Part shown: one piece after another, positions 22,896-34,791 of the stretch
How the letters are laid out: every line of letters begins with the position of its first letter
Numbering within the stretch: the stretch's first letter is position 1
Assembly: GCF_035222485.1 (NCBI RefSeq)
Contig: NC_085921.1
Span: 372,001 to 436,000, forward strand
DNA length: 64,000 bases
Origin: Podospora pseudoanserina
Taxonomy: Eukaryota > Ascomycota > Sordariomycetes > Sordariales > Podosporaceae
Direction: 5' to 3'
Notes under the pieces: generated by a model
The model's input: only the letters and a program-made list of their open reading frames with translations
Database searches by the model: none
What the model was told of the DNA's origin: nothing
Position numbers and translations under genes: made by a program

Positions 22896-24309
22896 GATGA
22901 CGCGGTGGTGATATGGAATTCAGCAGCAGCGCGGCTACCGGTGGTCGGTGGGGGGACGGGTTTTGGTCGGCGAGATTGGGCAGAAGGGTGAAGGGGGAAG
23001 GGAGGGCAGGCGACACAGTCAGTTTAACGACAAGTCGATTTTGGGCCGGACCAAGCTCGTGGGGTGGACGATGCCGATACCGATGACGTTGATGTCGGAG
23101 ATAGGAATCAAGAAAAAAAAAGGGAGCCGCGAAAAAGGACGTCGGTGAGCTGGTGTAATGCGGTATCCCGTAGTCGCCAGGCGCTTCGTGTTATTTTTTT
23201 TTCCGTTAGGTGTTCAGGTCAGGTCAGGTCCCTTTCTTTGGCACAGTCCCAGGTCGCTGGGCGGGTTTGCGTCCTGCTGGGTGGCGCACGGAGCAAATTT
23301 GTGGTGGAGCGGGGTTGTTGTTGGGCGGGAGCCGGCCGTGCCTGGAAGAGACAGCAGCCAGAGAGACGTCTATCTTTTGTGGTGTGGCAATTGTGCAACA
23401 GCTAGGCGGCTAGCTGATGAATGACAAGCAGAGTAGAGAGACTACACTATCTTCCACATGTCATCAACAATCTGGACTACATAGACCACGAGTAGAGACA
23501 AGTGCGAGATTAAACACTACATACAAGAGAGAGGCGTCTCAGAAACAAAGGACAAGGATCTGCTGCACCCAGACACATGGACACATCCACTTCTAGATAA
23601 CAACCTTATCACCACTCGCAAGGCAGAAAGCTGTGATGCTATTCAGACTGCCTGCCCTCCCTTGCAGAAGGATGTCGCGTGTGGGGTAGCTCTTTCTATC
23701 AGTCACAGCCTTGACAGCTCTACCCAGACAGTCATAGGTAGATAGGTGTAGCTAAGGTGCCCGGAACATCCATCTCATGAGCACGCCTTGAGATATCAGG
23801 TCAACCACCTCAGCCCTCACTCAGCTCATCATCATGCGAAACGCAAGAGAAGGTCGTTCCTGAGTCGACAGCTGACGGTCTGGCCTCTCTCCACTCACGC
23901 TCGCAGTGGACTCCTGCCGATACCAGACCTCACAGTGCGCGAAAAAAGGACTGCGGGGCAATGAGGAGACCGTGGGCTGCTAAAAAAGGAAGCCGGGGTT
24001 GGGGGGACTCTCCACTGTGCCAATTTCTACCCCTGCGGCTGCCTGGAGTGCCTGCCTGGTCCGTCCGCACTTTCTGTTAAGGCTCAGGAGCACAAGATTT
24101 CAGCGTCACGAGAGGCTGCGTATTTTACCGTATTGACTTCCTTGGCGTTTTACATCCATGACGACATTTTGTGTGCATTGAGTAACAGTTTTAAAGCACA
24201 TACTGTGCAACATCCCCCATCATCTGGATCTTTGAGGTCAAGGAAGAGTTCAATTCGGGGTATTTGGCTAGGTAAACGAAAAACCAAAGATATTAGAAAG
24301 ATATTCCAA
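22896..24309. promoter_or_regulatory. PP2C upstream region and Axl2 3' region
   Basis: About 1.4 kb between two minus-strand genes: the right part is the 3' side of Axl2, the left the promoter of the phosphatase. It holds a short triple repeat of GTCAG near 23,215-23,230. No gene is seen. Confidence 0.45.
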
Positions 24310-27306
24310 TCAAATATATACCGCAAAGTCTGACTCCTCCTCCCTACTTTTGCCCGACATTAACGATACCCCTTTCGACTCACTACGCCCAGGCAGTCCA
24401 GACTGGTCCCGTTGGAATTCTCTCTTGTAACCTACTGCAGCACTTATGTTGGACGGCTGTGTCCTCGATGACGTCGGCTGCTGCTCCCGCTTCTCATTTC
24501 CAGCAGGAGTGGAAGCGTCTCCTGGTCCTATCGACACGGGCGACGGCGAGTCGATCCCGGCATCCCAGTCTTTGATAAATGGTGAGTCTTGCAACACGGC
24601 CCAGTTAGACGGTGTGCCCATATCCTTCTTGGCCGTTTCCCTCTGTGGCGTGTCCATGCTCACGACTGTCTCATCCACCCACTCGTCGTTTGTATTTGTA
24701 GAAATTGATTGCCATGTGGCCGACGGGTGGAAAGATGAGTTCTTGACCAGATCATCATAGGAGAGACCCAGGACGTCGTCGGGTGACTCTCGCCAGTCGG
24801 GTAGAGGGGGTAGAGAGATGTCTTTTTGAGAGGCGACGCTTGGAGCACCAGGTCCCCCAGGGGTTGTTGGCGGCGCATTCATGGGAATACTCATCCCACT
24901 CTGGCCATGACTGAGGATCATGCCTTCCAGACTCGCATCGGTAGGCCCCCTCCTGGTTACTGGCCGAGCCAGTGGAACTGCCCCAATAAGTCTTGCACGA
25001 GGAGGCGGTGTTACCTCAGGCGCCATCCCCGCATCGGCATACCCTAGATCGATAGACTGCCCTGTTCTCTTGTAGGCAAATGTATCGACCGTCGACGTAC
25101 TCGGTTGCTTGCTATGTGTCCTTGAGCCCCAGCGGAGCTTGGAGCTGCGGCTTCTCGAGTTGTTTCCCCTGAACCACGGCCACATGAATCTCCTCGTGAT
25201 TTCCGGCGGTCCGTAATGTGCCAGTCTCGATTCTGCTCGAAGCGGGAACGTCTCTGGGTCGGATCCTGCCGAGGAAGAACGGGACCGAGGACTTGCCATC
25301 GCATGAGGTTGATATGGCGAGTTTGGAGAGTCATTGTACCTCGACCTGGGCGTCCCTTGAACGCTGGGAATGTTGATCTCAATCCCGTCCTGGAAAGACC
25401 CTGTTGTCTTGTTCCCAAGCAGCCCGGCTGTACGTGCATCCATCTCGCCCGCCTCGTCGTTAACACTTCTCTCGGCAATAGACGCCAGAGAGCTCCCGAG
25501 CCACATGGCACCAAAACTTCCGCCCCCTAAGAAAGGTATCCGTCCGCCACCGGCACCCCCGTGCTTGGACCGGACGCTCGGGGGGAGTAACTTGACGGTA
25601 GCCAGGGATGTAGGCGCGCCCCCCTTGGTCAAAAACGAGCTGCGTGACTCGACGTACATCTTCTTTTCTGGCGTAAACACATCGCCGACAGTGAAGCTTC
25701 TGTCAAAGTTGTGACTGATATCGGGGAGAGATGGCGCGGTGTTGGGTCCATTAGACGTGATCACAAAAGACCCCGGTAGAGGCCCTGAGATATCGCGAGT
25801 GGTAAGCCGTGGCCTTCGCTTCGCTTTTTGTCTTCGGTAGCACCAGAACACGGCGAATGCCACGACAAAAGCGGATAAAATTGTTGGCAAAAGTATCCCC
25901 AACAACACCACATTGACCTTCCCGCTTGGAGCAGCATCTCCCCCGACTGGGAGGACACCGCCGAGAGGCGTTGAGTCTGCATCTGAGGGCGTATCGGAGT
26001 TAGGTGTAGAGTGTTCTGCCGCTCGAATGAGTAGTTTCATGGACAGCTTGTCAGACTTGTTGGATGATCTCGATTGCGCCGAGACCTCCAGCGCAGCAAT
26101 GGTGTCTTTGGAGACAGAGGGAGGGTGTCCAGACAGGGTCTTTCGGCCGGCGTCGAACCGGATCCAGGATGCTGAGTCGCCCTGCGAAACTGAAATCTCG
26201 ATGTCGTCTGGACTGACCAGATGGGGCCGGAAATCAAAGGAAAAATGTTGGCCAGGGGTGGCTGTCAATATCGGTAAACTTCCTTTGAAGACACCAGCCG
26301 CCTTCGTGGCCTGGCTTTCCACGTCCACCAGCATGGTGATGTTGAGAGTATCGGAGAAATTGTCCTGGAATGTTATGGTGAAATTGGTCGATGTGGACTT
26401 TTCCGTAGGGGTGCCCGTAATATCCCAGCTGTCTTTGTTGACAGACAGCCAAGCAGGCATGTCGGAGCTTATGTCGAGTGTGACCTCGCCAGTGCTGGGT
26501 GGCTTCCCGTCGATTTTGACGATATCCTTCAGCTTGGTGTAAGATACAGGTTTCCCCGGGACGGCAGTCAAGATGATGGTCGTTTCCTCTGCAGAGATTT
26601 GATGAACTCCCACCACGAGATCGAATTGCAACGCGGCACCTGCGAAACCTGCCACATCGCTAGCAACCAAGTGGAAAGCGAAGCGCTGTGGCGGTTGTAT
26701 CAAAGAGTCAAGTGGAGGCGTTCGTCCGGAGAAGGACAGTTTGTCTGGATCGAATGAAACCCAGGCCGGGAGCGGTGTATTGTCAGCCATGACAGCGCAG
26801 TAGCCTAGGCGACTGTTCGAGACACTTGTAAACGTCTTCTGGTCCAAGGCGAAGGAGAATGGCGCGTCTGGGCCAGACAGAATCGAGTATGGGCTGGAAA
26901 ATATGCCAAAGTTTGGTATTTGTTGCTCCAGAGGGATCTCGACATTGGGTCCTCGATTTCTTGACACAACAAGCGTAGCTTCATGTGTTGTTGAGCCGGT
27001 CTGGTCTGTTGCCACCAAGTTTACTGGAATTCCCACCACCTCGCCCGGGCCGACATCTCCTTCACTTGGCGTGCCAAAAAGACGCCGGTTGCTGCTGTCG
27101 ATCGAGAGCCATCGGGGGGCATTGGCCAGCGTGTACGTGAGGGGGAAGCTCGAGGTGAAGGTCGAGGGCGAGAAGACAAACGCGAAGGGCTGGCCGATCC
27201 GAGCAACCGGGGGCACCTGCGAGTTGATGGGGAAGGAGACTGTAGGGGCGGCCGCTACGAGGTCTGCGAGGAGTATTGATATCCAGGCCGCAAGCTGAGG
27301 CCTCAT
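24310..27306 (-). CDS. axl2: Axl2-like cadherin-type membrane protein
   Basis: A single exon of 998 residues from ATG 27306; the open frame upstream of it reads as leader. Axl2 marks growth or budding sites and binds septin-associated factors at the plasma membrane. Residues 1-20 are a signal peptide (AAWISILLADLVAAA). The outside part holds tandem cadherin-like (dystroglycan-type) repeats, seen as the recurring pattern PAW(L/V)S or PRWLS with a following (G/S)GTP or SGRTPP motif (for example WLSIDSSNRRLFGTPSEGD, WVSFDPDKLSFSGRTPP, WLSVNKDSWDITGTP). One membrane segment lies at about 463-489, followed by WCYRRQKAKRRPR. The cytosolic tail of some 500 residues is Ser/Pro/Arg rich and probably disordered, ending SDFAVYI. 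No introns are needed. It is divergent from the EFM6-type gene. Confidence 0.92.
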   Translation of the reverse strand: MRPQLAAWISILLADLVAAAPTVSFPINSQVPPVARIGQPFAFVFSPSTFTSSFPLTYTLANAPRWLSIDSSNRRLFGTPSEGDVGPGEVVGIPVNLVATDQTGSTTHEATLVVSRNRGPNVEIPLEQQIPNFGIFSSPYSILSGPDAPFSFALDQKTFTSVSNSRLGYCAVMADNTPLPAWVSFDPDKLSFSGRTPPLDSLIQPPQRFAFHLVASDVAGFAGAALQFDLVVGVHQISAEETTIILTAVPGKPVSYTKLKDIVKIDGKPPSTGEVTLDISSDMPAWLSVNKDSWDITGTPTEKSTSTNFTITFQDNFSDTLNITMLVDVESQATKAAGVFKGSLPILTATPGQHFSFDFRPHLVSPDDIEISVSQGDSASWIRFDAGRKTLSGHPPSVSKDTIAALEVSAQSRSSNKSDKLSMKLLIRAAEHSTPNSDTPSDADSTPLGGVLPVGGDAAPSGKVNVVLLGILLPTILSAFVVAFAVFWCYRRQKAKRRPRLTTRDISGPLPGSFVITSNGPNTAPSLPDISHNFDRSFTVGDVFTPEKKMYVESRSSFLTKGGAPTSLATVKLLPPSVRSKHGGAGGGRIPFLGGGSFGAMWLGSSLASIAERSVNDEAGEMDARTAGLLGNKTTGSFQDGIEINIPSVQGTPRSRYNDSPNSPYQPHAMASPRSRSSSAGSDPETFPLRAESRLAHYGPPEITRRFMWPWFRGNNSRSRSSKLRWGSRTHSKQPSTSTVDTFAYKRTGQSIDLGYADAGMAPEVTPPPRARLIGAVPLARPVTRRGPTDASLEGMILSHGQSGMSIPMNAPPTTPGGPGAPSVASQKDISLPPLPDWRESPDDVLGLSYDDLVKNSSFHPSATWQSISTNTNDEWVDETVVSMDTPQRETAKKDMGTPSNWAVLQDSPFIKDWDAGIDSPSPVSIGPGDASTPAGNEKREQQPTSSRTQPSNISAAVGYKREFQRDQSGLPGRSESKGVSLMSGKSREEESDFAVYI

Positions 27307-28079
27307 GATGGCGACGGCAGACAAGTTGCTGCTGCTGGTGAGAGTAATAGCAGCATGCAGGTGCGCTGAATACGTGGTGGTATAGACAAGCAAAGACCAG
27401 AAAAGACAGCAGTTGCAGAATGCCTAGATGCAAGAGAGAAAGGAAGTGTTGTTCATGTCGAAGAGGTGGTGGCTGTCATCTGGGACTTCAATCTTCAACT
27501 ACGGAGGCCACCCCTTGCTTTCACTGTGATGAGAATGAGAATTGCACCCGTTACTAGGGGGCGCAGTGAGCCTACAGACTGTCCCTAAATTCTTAAGAAT
27601 GGATAGTGCTAGATTAAATTGAACAGAGGGGAATGTCGAGTCCATTTTGCTGGGCTGGACGTTGAAACAAGGGGTTGGATGACGGGAAAACATTCCAGCG
27701 TGGAGGTCTTCGCGAAGGCAGGGAGAGACAGGCGCGTGGTGAGTACTACTCGACGTGTACGTACGCGACGACCCGGGTATTGGCACCCTTAAAGATGAGA
27801 TGAGGTTGAGAATGGGGTCCATGGCCGGGCAGGCAAGCCAGATTATCATCTTGATATCAGATAAGGAGAGATCGGCCGCCAAGCTTCGTGGATGTAGCGG
27901 GCCAGGGGACGTTGCTCGCGCAAAGTGGGCGGCGGTTGCAACCCAACCCCAACCATAAAAAAATGCCAAAAAAACGGCGCTGAGACCCCTTCTCCAACCC
28001 CGCCATAATTCAGATCACCAGCAAATACACAAAACACATCATTTTGATATTCAACCTTTTCCGCACCAATTCGCCCAGT
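27307..28079. promoter_or_regulatory. Divergent intergenic region Axl2 / EFM6
   Basis: About 0.77 kb between divergent starts. The open frame at 27499-27969 has no recognisable domain. No clear element is visible. Confidence 0.4.
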
Positions 28080-28997
28080 ATGAACGGCCGATCAAGGTCA
28101 TCGTCGCCTGAAATCTCACCGCTGGACTTTGGAGAGGATTTGGCTCCTCTGCCCGTCTACAAGGCCGCAGCCACCACGGCCCTGGACTTCTCAGGCCTCT
28201 TGGATGAGCCATTGAAGCTTCATGAGGATCTCTCTTCGGGTTGTGGAGGGCAGCTTTGGCCTGCGGGGATGGTGCTCGCCAAACATATGCTGCACTATCA
28301 TCGGGATATGCTGCAGACCTCCAGAGTGTTTGTGCCCTCAGACGCTGCATGAAGATCTTTTTGATGCCGGGAAGTTTCCCAGCTTTGGGACGGTTATGAA
28401 CTGACAGACATCTCCAACTTTTCCAGTCTCGAGCTCGGTGCTGGCGGCGGTATTGTCGGACTCACGATTGCAAAGGGCTGCAGGATAGACCAGCCCCTCT
28501 ACATTACCGACATGATAGACATGGAGCCTCTCATGCAACACAACATTGCTCTGAACGAGCTGGACGACCGGGTCAGAGGCCGCATCCTCAACTGGTAAGT
28601 TCTCGCTGTGTGACTCCCCGGTTTTATTGCGTGACATTGTTGGGTAGCTGGCAGTTGGCTGCGTTGTTGTATGGGAGTTTGTTCTGACGGCGAATGGGGA
28701 CAACTCAGGGGCGAACCTCTCTCACAGGAAATTATCGACTTTAAGCCAGATACCATCCTCGCGGCCGACTGCGTCTACTTTGAGCCGGCCTTTCCCTTGC
28801 TTCTGCAGACGCTGAAAGATCTGCTGACGCTGAACCCTTCGGCCATCGTGTTTTTCTGTTTTAAGAAGAGACGGCGGGCTGATATGCAGTTCCTCAAGTC
28901 TGCCAGGAGAGCCTTTCGAGTGACTGAGCTCGGGGATGAAGACCGGCCCGTTTTCACCAGAGAGGGCTTGTTTCTGTATACCATCACAGCGAAATAA
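28080..28997 (+). CDS. efm6: EFM6-type protein-lysine methyltransferase
   Basis: Three exons (28080-28327, 28427-28594, 28709-28997) encode 234 residues. The family (methyltransferase 16, seven-beta-strand) includes yeast Efm6, which methylates a lysine of eEF1A. Motifs: LHEDLSSGCGGQLWPAGMVL before the fold, then motif I VLELGAGGGIVGL (Val from the exon 1-2 junction), the acidic loop TDMIDMEPLM, NIALNEL, ILNWGEPL, and the post-motif block ILAADCVYFEPAFPLLLQTL, FFCFKKRRRADMQF. Length fits. The first donor is GTTTGT, less common; the alternative GTGTTT two bases upstream breaks the frame. The second intron is 114 nt (GTAAGT..TCAG). The substrate is inferred from family. Confidence 0.85.
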
Positions 28998-30517
28998 GAA
29001 TGAAAACTTTCAGATGATTGGTTGCCATACTGTGTGCTGTCGAGTAGTCGCCACCCTTGAGAGACAAACACGTATGCACTGGATCTGGAAAGCCCCGCGG
29101 CTTCAGAGCGTCTCGGCCTCGACTCAAAATTACTAAGAAAGAGACGGGACTATCGGTACTTGCCATAGTTATTGCTGATGTTGACCGTAGACGAGGCCCG
29201 GAGCAAGAACCAAGGTTCTCAACGGCGTGTTTCTAATTCCAAGTCAGGCTGGTAAAAAGCATGTCCCGAATGGATTATGTTTCCCCACGGAGGTTTGCAC
29301 CCAACCGTGCCGTACCGAGCCACACCCAACTTTCGGAAGAATAGTTTCTCTCCTGTCCTGATACTTTGAAATCAAGATTCGCGACTTGGTCTGGCCGAAG
29401 TTGGGCGAAGTGTGCATAGTGAGAGTAAGAGAGTGAGACGGGAGAATCAGCGGCCCATCGGATGGGGTCGCCACTGCAGTGTTGTGATGCAAGAAAGAGG
29501 GGAAAGAGAGCAGAAAAAAAAGTCTTCTGCAGTCTGCAGTCAGTCTCCCTCGAACTGGAGGTTGTCTGTTAGTCGATGATGAATATGAGTGGGACGTGGA
29601 TGGCGACTCTTTGGCTCAAGCTGGAGGGTGGGGTAGATCGACGTGGCCTTCCTTCTCGGCGGCGTCTGTGATTGGCTGCGGTGGTTTCCGCATTGGATGG
29701 CAGTTGGTTCGCTTCCCTGGAAAAGTCAGGGCTCCCGGGACTTGTCCCGGTGCCTTGCAGCATCCTGCAAGGAACAACACACTGGCGCCATTTTCTGTCA
29801 AGATTCGGACGGCAGGGCTGTGCTAACATTTTCTGACCCCCCGCGACGATGTTCCCGCCAAAGTCCTGTTAGCTCGGTACACCCAGCACCGCAGCGGCCA
29901 CTAACAAGCAACGCGGTGCCAACCACTTATTGCAAGGGGGCGGCTTAACGGCCGCGTCTCCAATTTCGGTACCGTCCCAGGCCTTCGTGTTAGCAGAGAG
30001 ATGAAGCGCGATGCCGCCCAGCATGCATCGAATTTGGTGAGAGAAAAAATTCCACCAGGCCTGCGCCTCTCAGCTCCCCAGCTCCCCAGGTCCAGCGTGT
30101 TCCACCACAGTCAAGGTCCGCAACCCCCCTGGCCCTGGTCCTTGCTGGTGCCCTCACTCGTTTCCCTCTCTTGGCCGCCCAAAACACTGGGATGGTTCAT
30201 AAACCCCCGGCATCTTCCCTTCCTCACATCTTCTCTCCTTCATCTCATCGTTCGCTGTCTGTTTCGACCCACCGACAACCACACATTCATTCCCTTCTTG
30301 ACCAGGCTCAGCGAGCTCACCTTCATTCATCAATAACCACCACCACAAGATACCGTGGACCAACGTCCTAGCTGACGTTCACTCAACCTTCTTTCATCAT
30401 CTGTGGTACTCGATTCACAGCGGCATTCACATTCCTTGCCCATAAGCGAAGCGGGATCCCGGAGACAGATCAACAAGACATTCACCAACCACGCGTTTCA
30501 ACCACTCATTTATCATC
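28998..30517. other. Intergenic region, no gene seen
   Basis: About 1.5 kb between the EFM6-type gene and the secreted DPBB gene. The last 200 nt are CA- and CT-rich and look like promoter and leader of the latter. Frames at 29569-29829 and 30001-30336 lack domains. Confidence 0.45.
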
Positions 30518-31345
30518 ATGAAGTCCACCACCGTTCTCGCCAGTCTATTGGCATCTGTTGCCCTTGCCCAGCCTCACCATGGCGGCCACGGCCACCTCCA
30601 CCGCAGAAAGGCCCATCATGACAAGCGTGCCATCGTGACCGAGTGGGTGACCGAGACTGTCCACGAAACTGTGACGGTTCTCATCGACGAGAGCACCACC
30701 GAGGTCATCCTACCCACCAAGCCTGCTGCTGCCGAAGTCAAGGTGTCGGACCTCCCTGAGCCCCGTCCTGGCCAGTTCTTCGAAAGCCTAAAGTCCAAGT
30801 CATCAGTGGCCCCCGTCACATCAGTGGCACCACCCCCTCCCCCTCCTCCACCTGTTGTCGTGGAGCCAACTCCTACTCCTTCTCCCCCTCCCCCATCTGC
30901 TCCTGTTCAGGCTCCTCCTCCTGTTCAGGCCCCTCCTCCTGTTCAGGCCCCTGCTCCCCCCCCGGCGAACAACAGCCCTCCCGCTGCCAAAGGTGGCAGC
31001 GAATCCGGCTCCAGCTCCAAACCCAGCGGCGAAGTTCACAACGGCGATCTCACCTACTACGATCTCGGACTTGGTGCCTGCGGCTTCGATGACAGCGGGC
31101 TCGACCACACTGACAACATTGTTGCACTCTCTCACTTGATGATGGGGACTCAGTCCAACGGTAACCCCTACTGCGACAAGACCATCACCGTCAAGGTCGG
31201 CAGCAAGACCGTTCAGGCCCGTGTCCGCGACAAGTGCATGGGCTGCGAGCGGGAGGCCATCGACTGCTCCGAGAAGATGTTCTTGGAGCTGTTTGGCTCG
31301 TTGGAGGCCGGCAGAAGGCCAGTCGAGTGGTGGTTCAACAACTAA
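30518..31345 (+). CDS. Secreted RlpA-like double-psi beta-barrel protein
   Basis: A single exon of 275 residues. Residues 1-17 are a signal peptide ([16 protein letters not shown]), then a His/Gly-rich stretch ends with HHDKR, a Kex2-type site followed by [17 protein letters not shown], a common head of fungal wall proteins. Next come about 75 residues of Pro/Ala/Val with eight prolines in a row and a repeat PVQAPP (three copies), then a Ser/Gly linker. The C-terminal 100 residues are a DPBB domain ([57 protein letters not shown]) with paired cysteines. This resembles fungal expansin-like and Asp f 7-type secreted proteins. Wall or extracellular location is likely; no enzyme activity can be claimed. 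Confidence 0.88.
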   Translation: MKSTTVLASLLASVALAQPHHGGHGHLHRRKAHHDKRAIVTEWVTETVHETVTVLIDESTTEVILPTKPAAAEVKVSDLPEPRPGQFFESLKSKSSVAPVTSVAPPPPPPPPVVVEPTPTPSPPPPSAPVQAPPPVQAPPPVQAPAPPPANNSPPAAKGGSESGSSSKPSGEVHNGDLTYYDLGLGACGFDDSGLDHTDNIVALSHLMMGTQSNGNPYCDKTITVKVGSKTVQARVRDKCMGCEREAIDCSEKMFLELFGSLEAGRRPVEWWFNN

Positions 31346-32216
31346 GAGACTCGCTCCAGTCTCGTATCTTGCACAACCTATCCGGCCGGCTGGTGGAGGT
31401 GCTGGTATATATACAACAAAGACGACAAGTTGGACACTTGGAGATCATGCGATGCCGTAACGACTATTTGCCCTTTTTTTCTTGCAACCGAAAAAAACAA
31501 AAATCAACAGATCATTATTCGCCTCAGCCATTTTGGGCATTTTTTTAGAAGGGAAAAAAGGAGCAAAAGGATTGGAGACTTCGGTGGGCTTGTATCATTT
31601 TCCCACTCTAGGCTTATGAGTGTCAGAAAGAATGAACCAGTTGTGATACTTTCAAGCTTGTTGCCTCCGATTCTAAACCGGACCGGAGCGTAACACAGCA
31701 GAACAAGACCTGGTCGCGTTGGGGAAAATCACTGTTGGGTTTGGTTTTTTTATTAGAAGGATACCTATATAGACTTGCTTCTTCTTGTATATACCAACTT
31801 TTATCTTTCGTCTTCTTTTCCAACCAATCAACGACCTTACGAGTCGAGGAATTATACTAACCTCTTTTTAACTGGACGCTTTCCGTGACATGGAAACCCC
31901 AGTGTCAACCCATCTACATATCAATGAGGGATAGCTTCTGCGCAATGGCGTCTGTCGCATCGAGACTGGCAAATTCTACCATGCAGTGAGTGTAACACTG
32001 TCTCGTTCTCGAGGGTTGGTTATTCGTGCTACCGAACCTAGGAGACAATTTCCCGGGCACAAGAGGTCAATGTTTCTGACAAAAACTCAAATATAATAAT
32101 AATTAAACAGTCGTGACCGACCAATGCCCCAAGGCTACGAAAATCGCCCGCCCAATCAACAAAGAATATGTACTGTCACCCTCACGTATATATACCCCAC
32201 CCAGTCCATTCAAACC
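31346..32216. other. Convergent 3' region DPBB / Ccz1
   Basis: About 0.87 kb between convergent stops. It is A/T-rich near 31,490-31,560 and 32,080-32,110. Nothing else is seen. Confidence 0.5.
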
Positions 32217-34791
32217 TCACCGATTCAAGCTCAACAACGCCTCAATATACCTCCTCGTATCAACCCCAATCCCCTGAGCCAACTTGGTCGCCCCATCCGC
32301 CCACCCTCCTCCCCCTCCTTCCCCTCCACCGGCACTGCCACTGGCAATATAAGACGTACTCACCCCCCTCAACCCTCCCCCGCCATGATCACTAGCCCGC
32401 CGGATAAGTATAATCTCCTTTGTCACACCAACCTCCCCCCTCTGTCCACCCTCCTCACTACCACCGCCATCAGAGGAGCCATGGCCATCCACCCACCCTG
32501 TGATCGTCGCCGTGCCGGTGGTGCTTGTCGCCGTGGTGATAGTAGGCGTCAAACTGCCGTCGGTGCTCTTGCTACTCCGTTCCAGGATCCTGGTCCAGAC
32601 TATCCACCACCCCCGGCTGGTCTTGCACGTCCGTTCAAACTCTGACAGATCGTCTCGCGTGTTGCTGTACACGTTGAGAATCTGGTTGTGGGTGTTGAGG
32701 GACTCCACACGGGTCCAAGCACCTGGTTTCTTAACGCCATGCGCCGTTACCGATACTGGCTCGGGAATGTTGGGGATGGTGGAATGGATCGTGAGCAGCT
32801 TGGGGTCCCAGACCAAGTCATAAATCTGAGCTGTCGCCGCAGCACCACCGACGTCTGGTCGCTCGGGCCGGTATGCTGTGGAGGACAGCAATGGCTTGTG
32901 CAGGGGGGCAAGTTGGGTGTGTAGCGATCTGTACATGCCGTCCCAGGCCAACGAGTCGGTTCGGAGCTGGAATAAGAATATGTAGATGAAGGGTCGGTTG
33001 GCATATACCACCACCCGTAGCTTCTTGGTCTTGTTACGATCTTGGCTGTCGAATTCAGTGTTGGAGGTATCCGCGGGCTGGCCCTCCTTATCAGAAACGC
33101 CTTCCTCAGCTAGCTCAGTGTTTTGGCTGCCCAGGTCCTTGGTCATCTTTGACTCAGGCTTATCCTCGCCCTCTTTCTCAAGCTCGACGGTGAGGGTGCG
33201 CAAGAGGGTTCTCGAGTTGGGGTCGGCTGCATCTGCTGGGTCTTGGGCGTCTGGATCGTCCTCCTTACTCGTTGGTTCCTCGATATCACCCATAAGCCCA
33301 ATGAGATAGCGGCCGGTGCTAAGAGAAGGCTGTCGTGATTTGGGAGCCTCTTCCGAAGTGGGAATCTGCTGTTCGCTGGCCTCAGCGGCTGGGACCTCTT
33401 GTTCCGCAGCTGGAGTAATTTCCGTGATCCTTTTCCCAGTCAGAGACCAAGATGTCCCGTATCCCATCTTCATGTACCCAAAAAGTGTATCCATACCGCC
33501 CTTTCCTGCTTCATCGGCACCCTTTGAAGATTCACCACTACTTCTAGAAGATGCAGCCTGTTGTTGTTGTTGTTGTTGTTGCTTGCCCTCCTTAGCAGCA
33601 GCGGCAGCCTTCCTTCCAGCAGCTCTTCTCCTTCTCGCAGCCTGTGATCGAGTCGCAGTAGGGCTGTCGTTCACTCCATATGCATTCTCCCCAAACATAT
33701 ACATATCTTCCATCCAGAATGTCAGGGCTCTCAAGGAATTCCTGGACAGCGCTCCAGTCCCGAGAAAAACCGCTCCATCTTCCGCTCCAGGTTCAATTCC
33801 GTTTCCAAGCCACTTTTCATCTTCCTCATTATCTTGCTCATCTTCAGAAGGAGCCTTTCCATATCTTCCGACGACCAAGTCAACCAGCCCTTCTGTTCTT
33901 TCGACCAACCCTTCCAATACTTCCCTCTCCCCGCTGCCCCTTTCTTCCTCCCCAACCCCGATCCCCAGCTCTCCACAGGCAGCAATCTTGATACCCCCAA
34001 ACACGGCGCACGCCGGATTACCGTGGAGCATCACATTCCAGGTACTGAGAAACAGATCCCAGTACCGCCCCAACACCGCCACAAACTTTTGCCTCTGCGT
34101 CTTGACAAACAAGGCCGAAAGCGAGCTAGCATGATGCAGCAAAAACACCGAATGTGCCCTCAGTAAATTCTGCAACAACAGCGACGTAGGCTTGACTTCC
34201 CTGGAGCTATACTCCATCTTCCTTTCCGCCCCTGCCTCCCCAGTACTAGCAGAAGGCAGCTGCGTAAGATCAATCGACTATCCCGCTCATCTTGTCAGTA
34301 ACATACTTCACCTCCCCATGCCAGGCAAAAGAAAAAAATAGTAAAAAACTCACAGCCAAAATCCACCACCCCGGCTCCAACTCATACACCACCACCCTCC
34401 TCCTCTCCGTCTCAATCCCCTCCACCGCCTTTCCCCCCGCAAAACCCCTACTAAACTCCACCATCCCCTGCGCCAGCCCAACCTGCCTCAACCTCTCATT
34501 CCTAATCTCCCTTGACACCTGCTGCTCCATCCCACCAGTCAAAGACCGATGCCGTCTCCTCTTCTTTTTCAAACTCCCACCTTGCGACGAGGCATGCTGC
34601 TCGTTCAGCGAGGCATAATACACAATCTGGTCATTGACGCTGTTCTCATCATCGCCGTCGTCGCCAGACCGCGAAGACAAACTCGGGTTGTAAATCGCCA
34701 GAAACCCAAGCTGGGCCGGGATGATGGACGGTGCCGCCGCCGGTGGTGAGATGATGGGAGGTGGCAGGAGGGAGGGGGGTGGTGCTGCCAT
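32217..34791 (-). CDS. ccz1: Ccz1, vacuolar fusion GEF subunit
   Basis: Two exons on the minus strand (34791-34354, 34277-32217; intron 76 nt) encode 832 residues. Ccz1 with Mon1 is the exchange factor for the Rab7/Ypt7 GTPase on late endosomes and vacuoles. The first longin-like region begins after a Pro-rich head: AQLGFLAIYNPSLS, NDQIVYYASL, RQVGLAQGMVEFSR and VVYELEPGWWILAS, then a second block FGGIKIAACGELGIGVGEEE. The middle (about residues 300-560) is low complexity, with an eight-Gln run, acidic stretches and Arg/Ala repeats. The C-terminal part has PFIYIFLFQLRTDSLAWDGM, PLHKPLL and IPEPVSVTAHG. The TM-like appearance of FIYIFLFQL is a buried strand in this family. The start at 34791 is the first ATG in frame with the conserved N-terminus. 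Confidence 0.9.

Noticed and set aside
33316-34134. 272-codon plus-strand frame opposite Ccz1
   Set aside because: It is the reverse-strand shadow of the well-supported Ccz1 exon, with Pro/Ser/Cys composition typical of such shadows.
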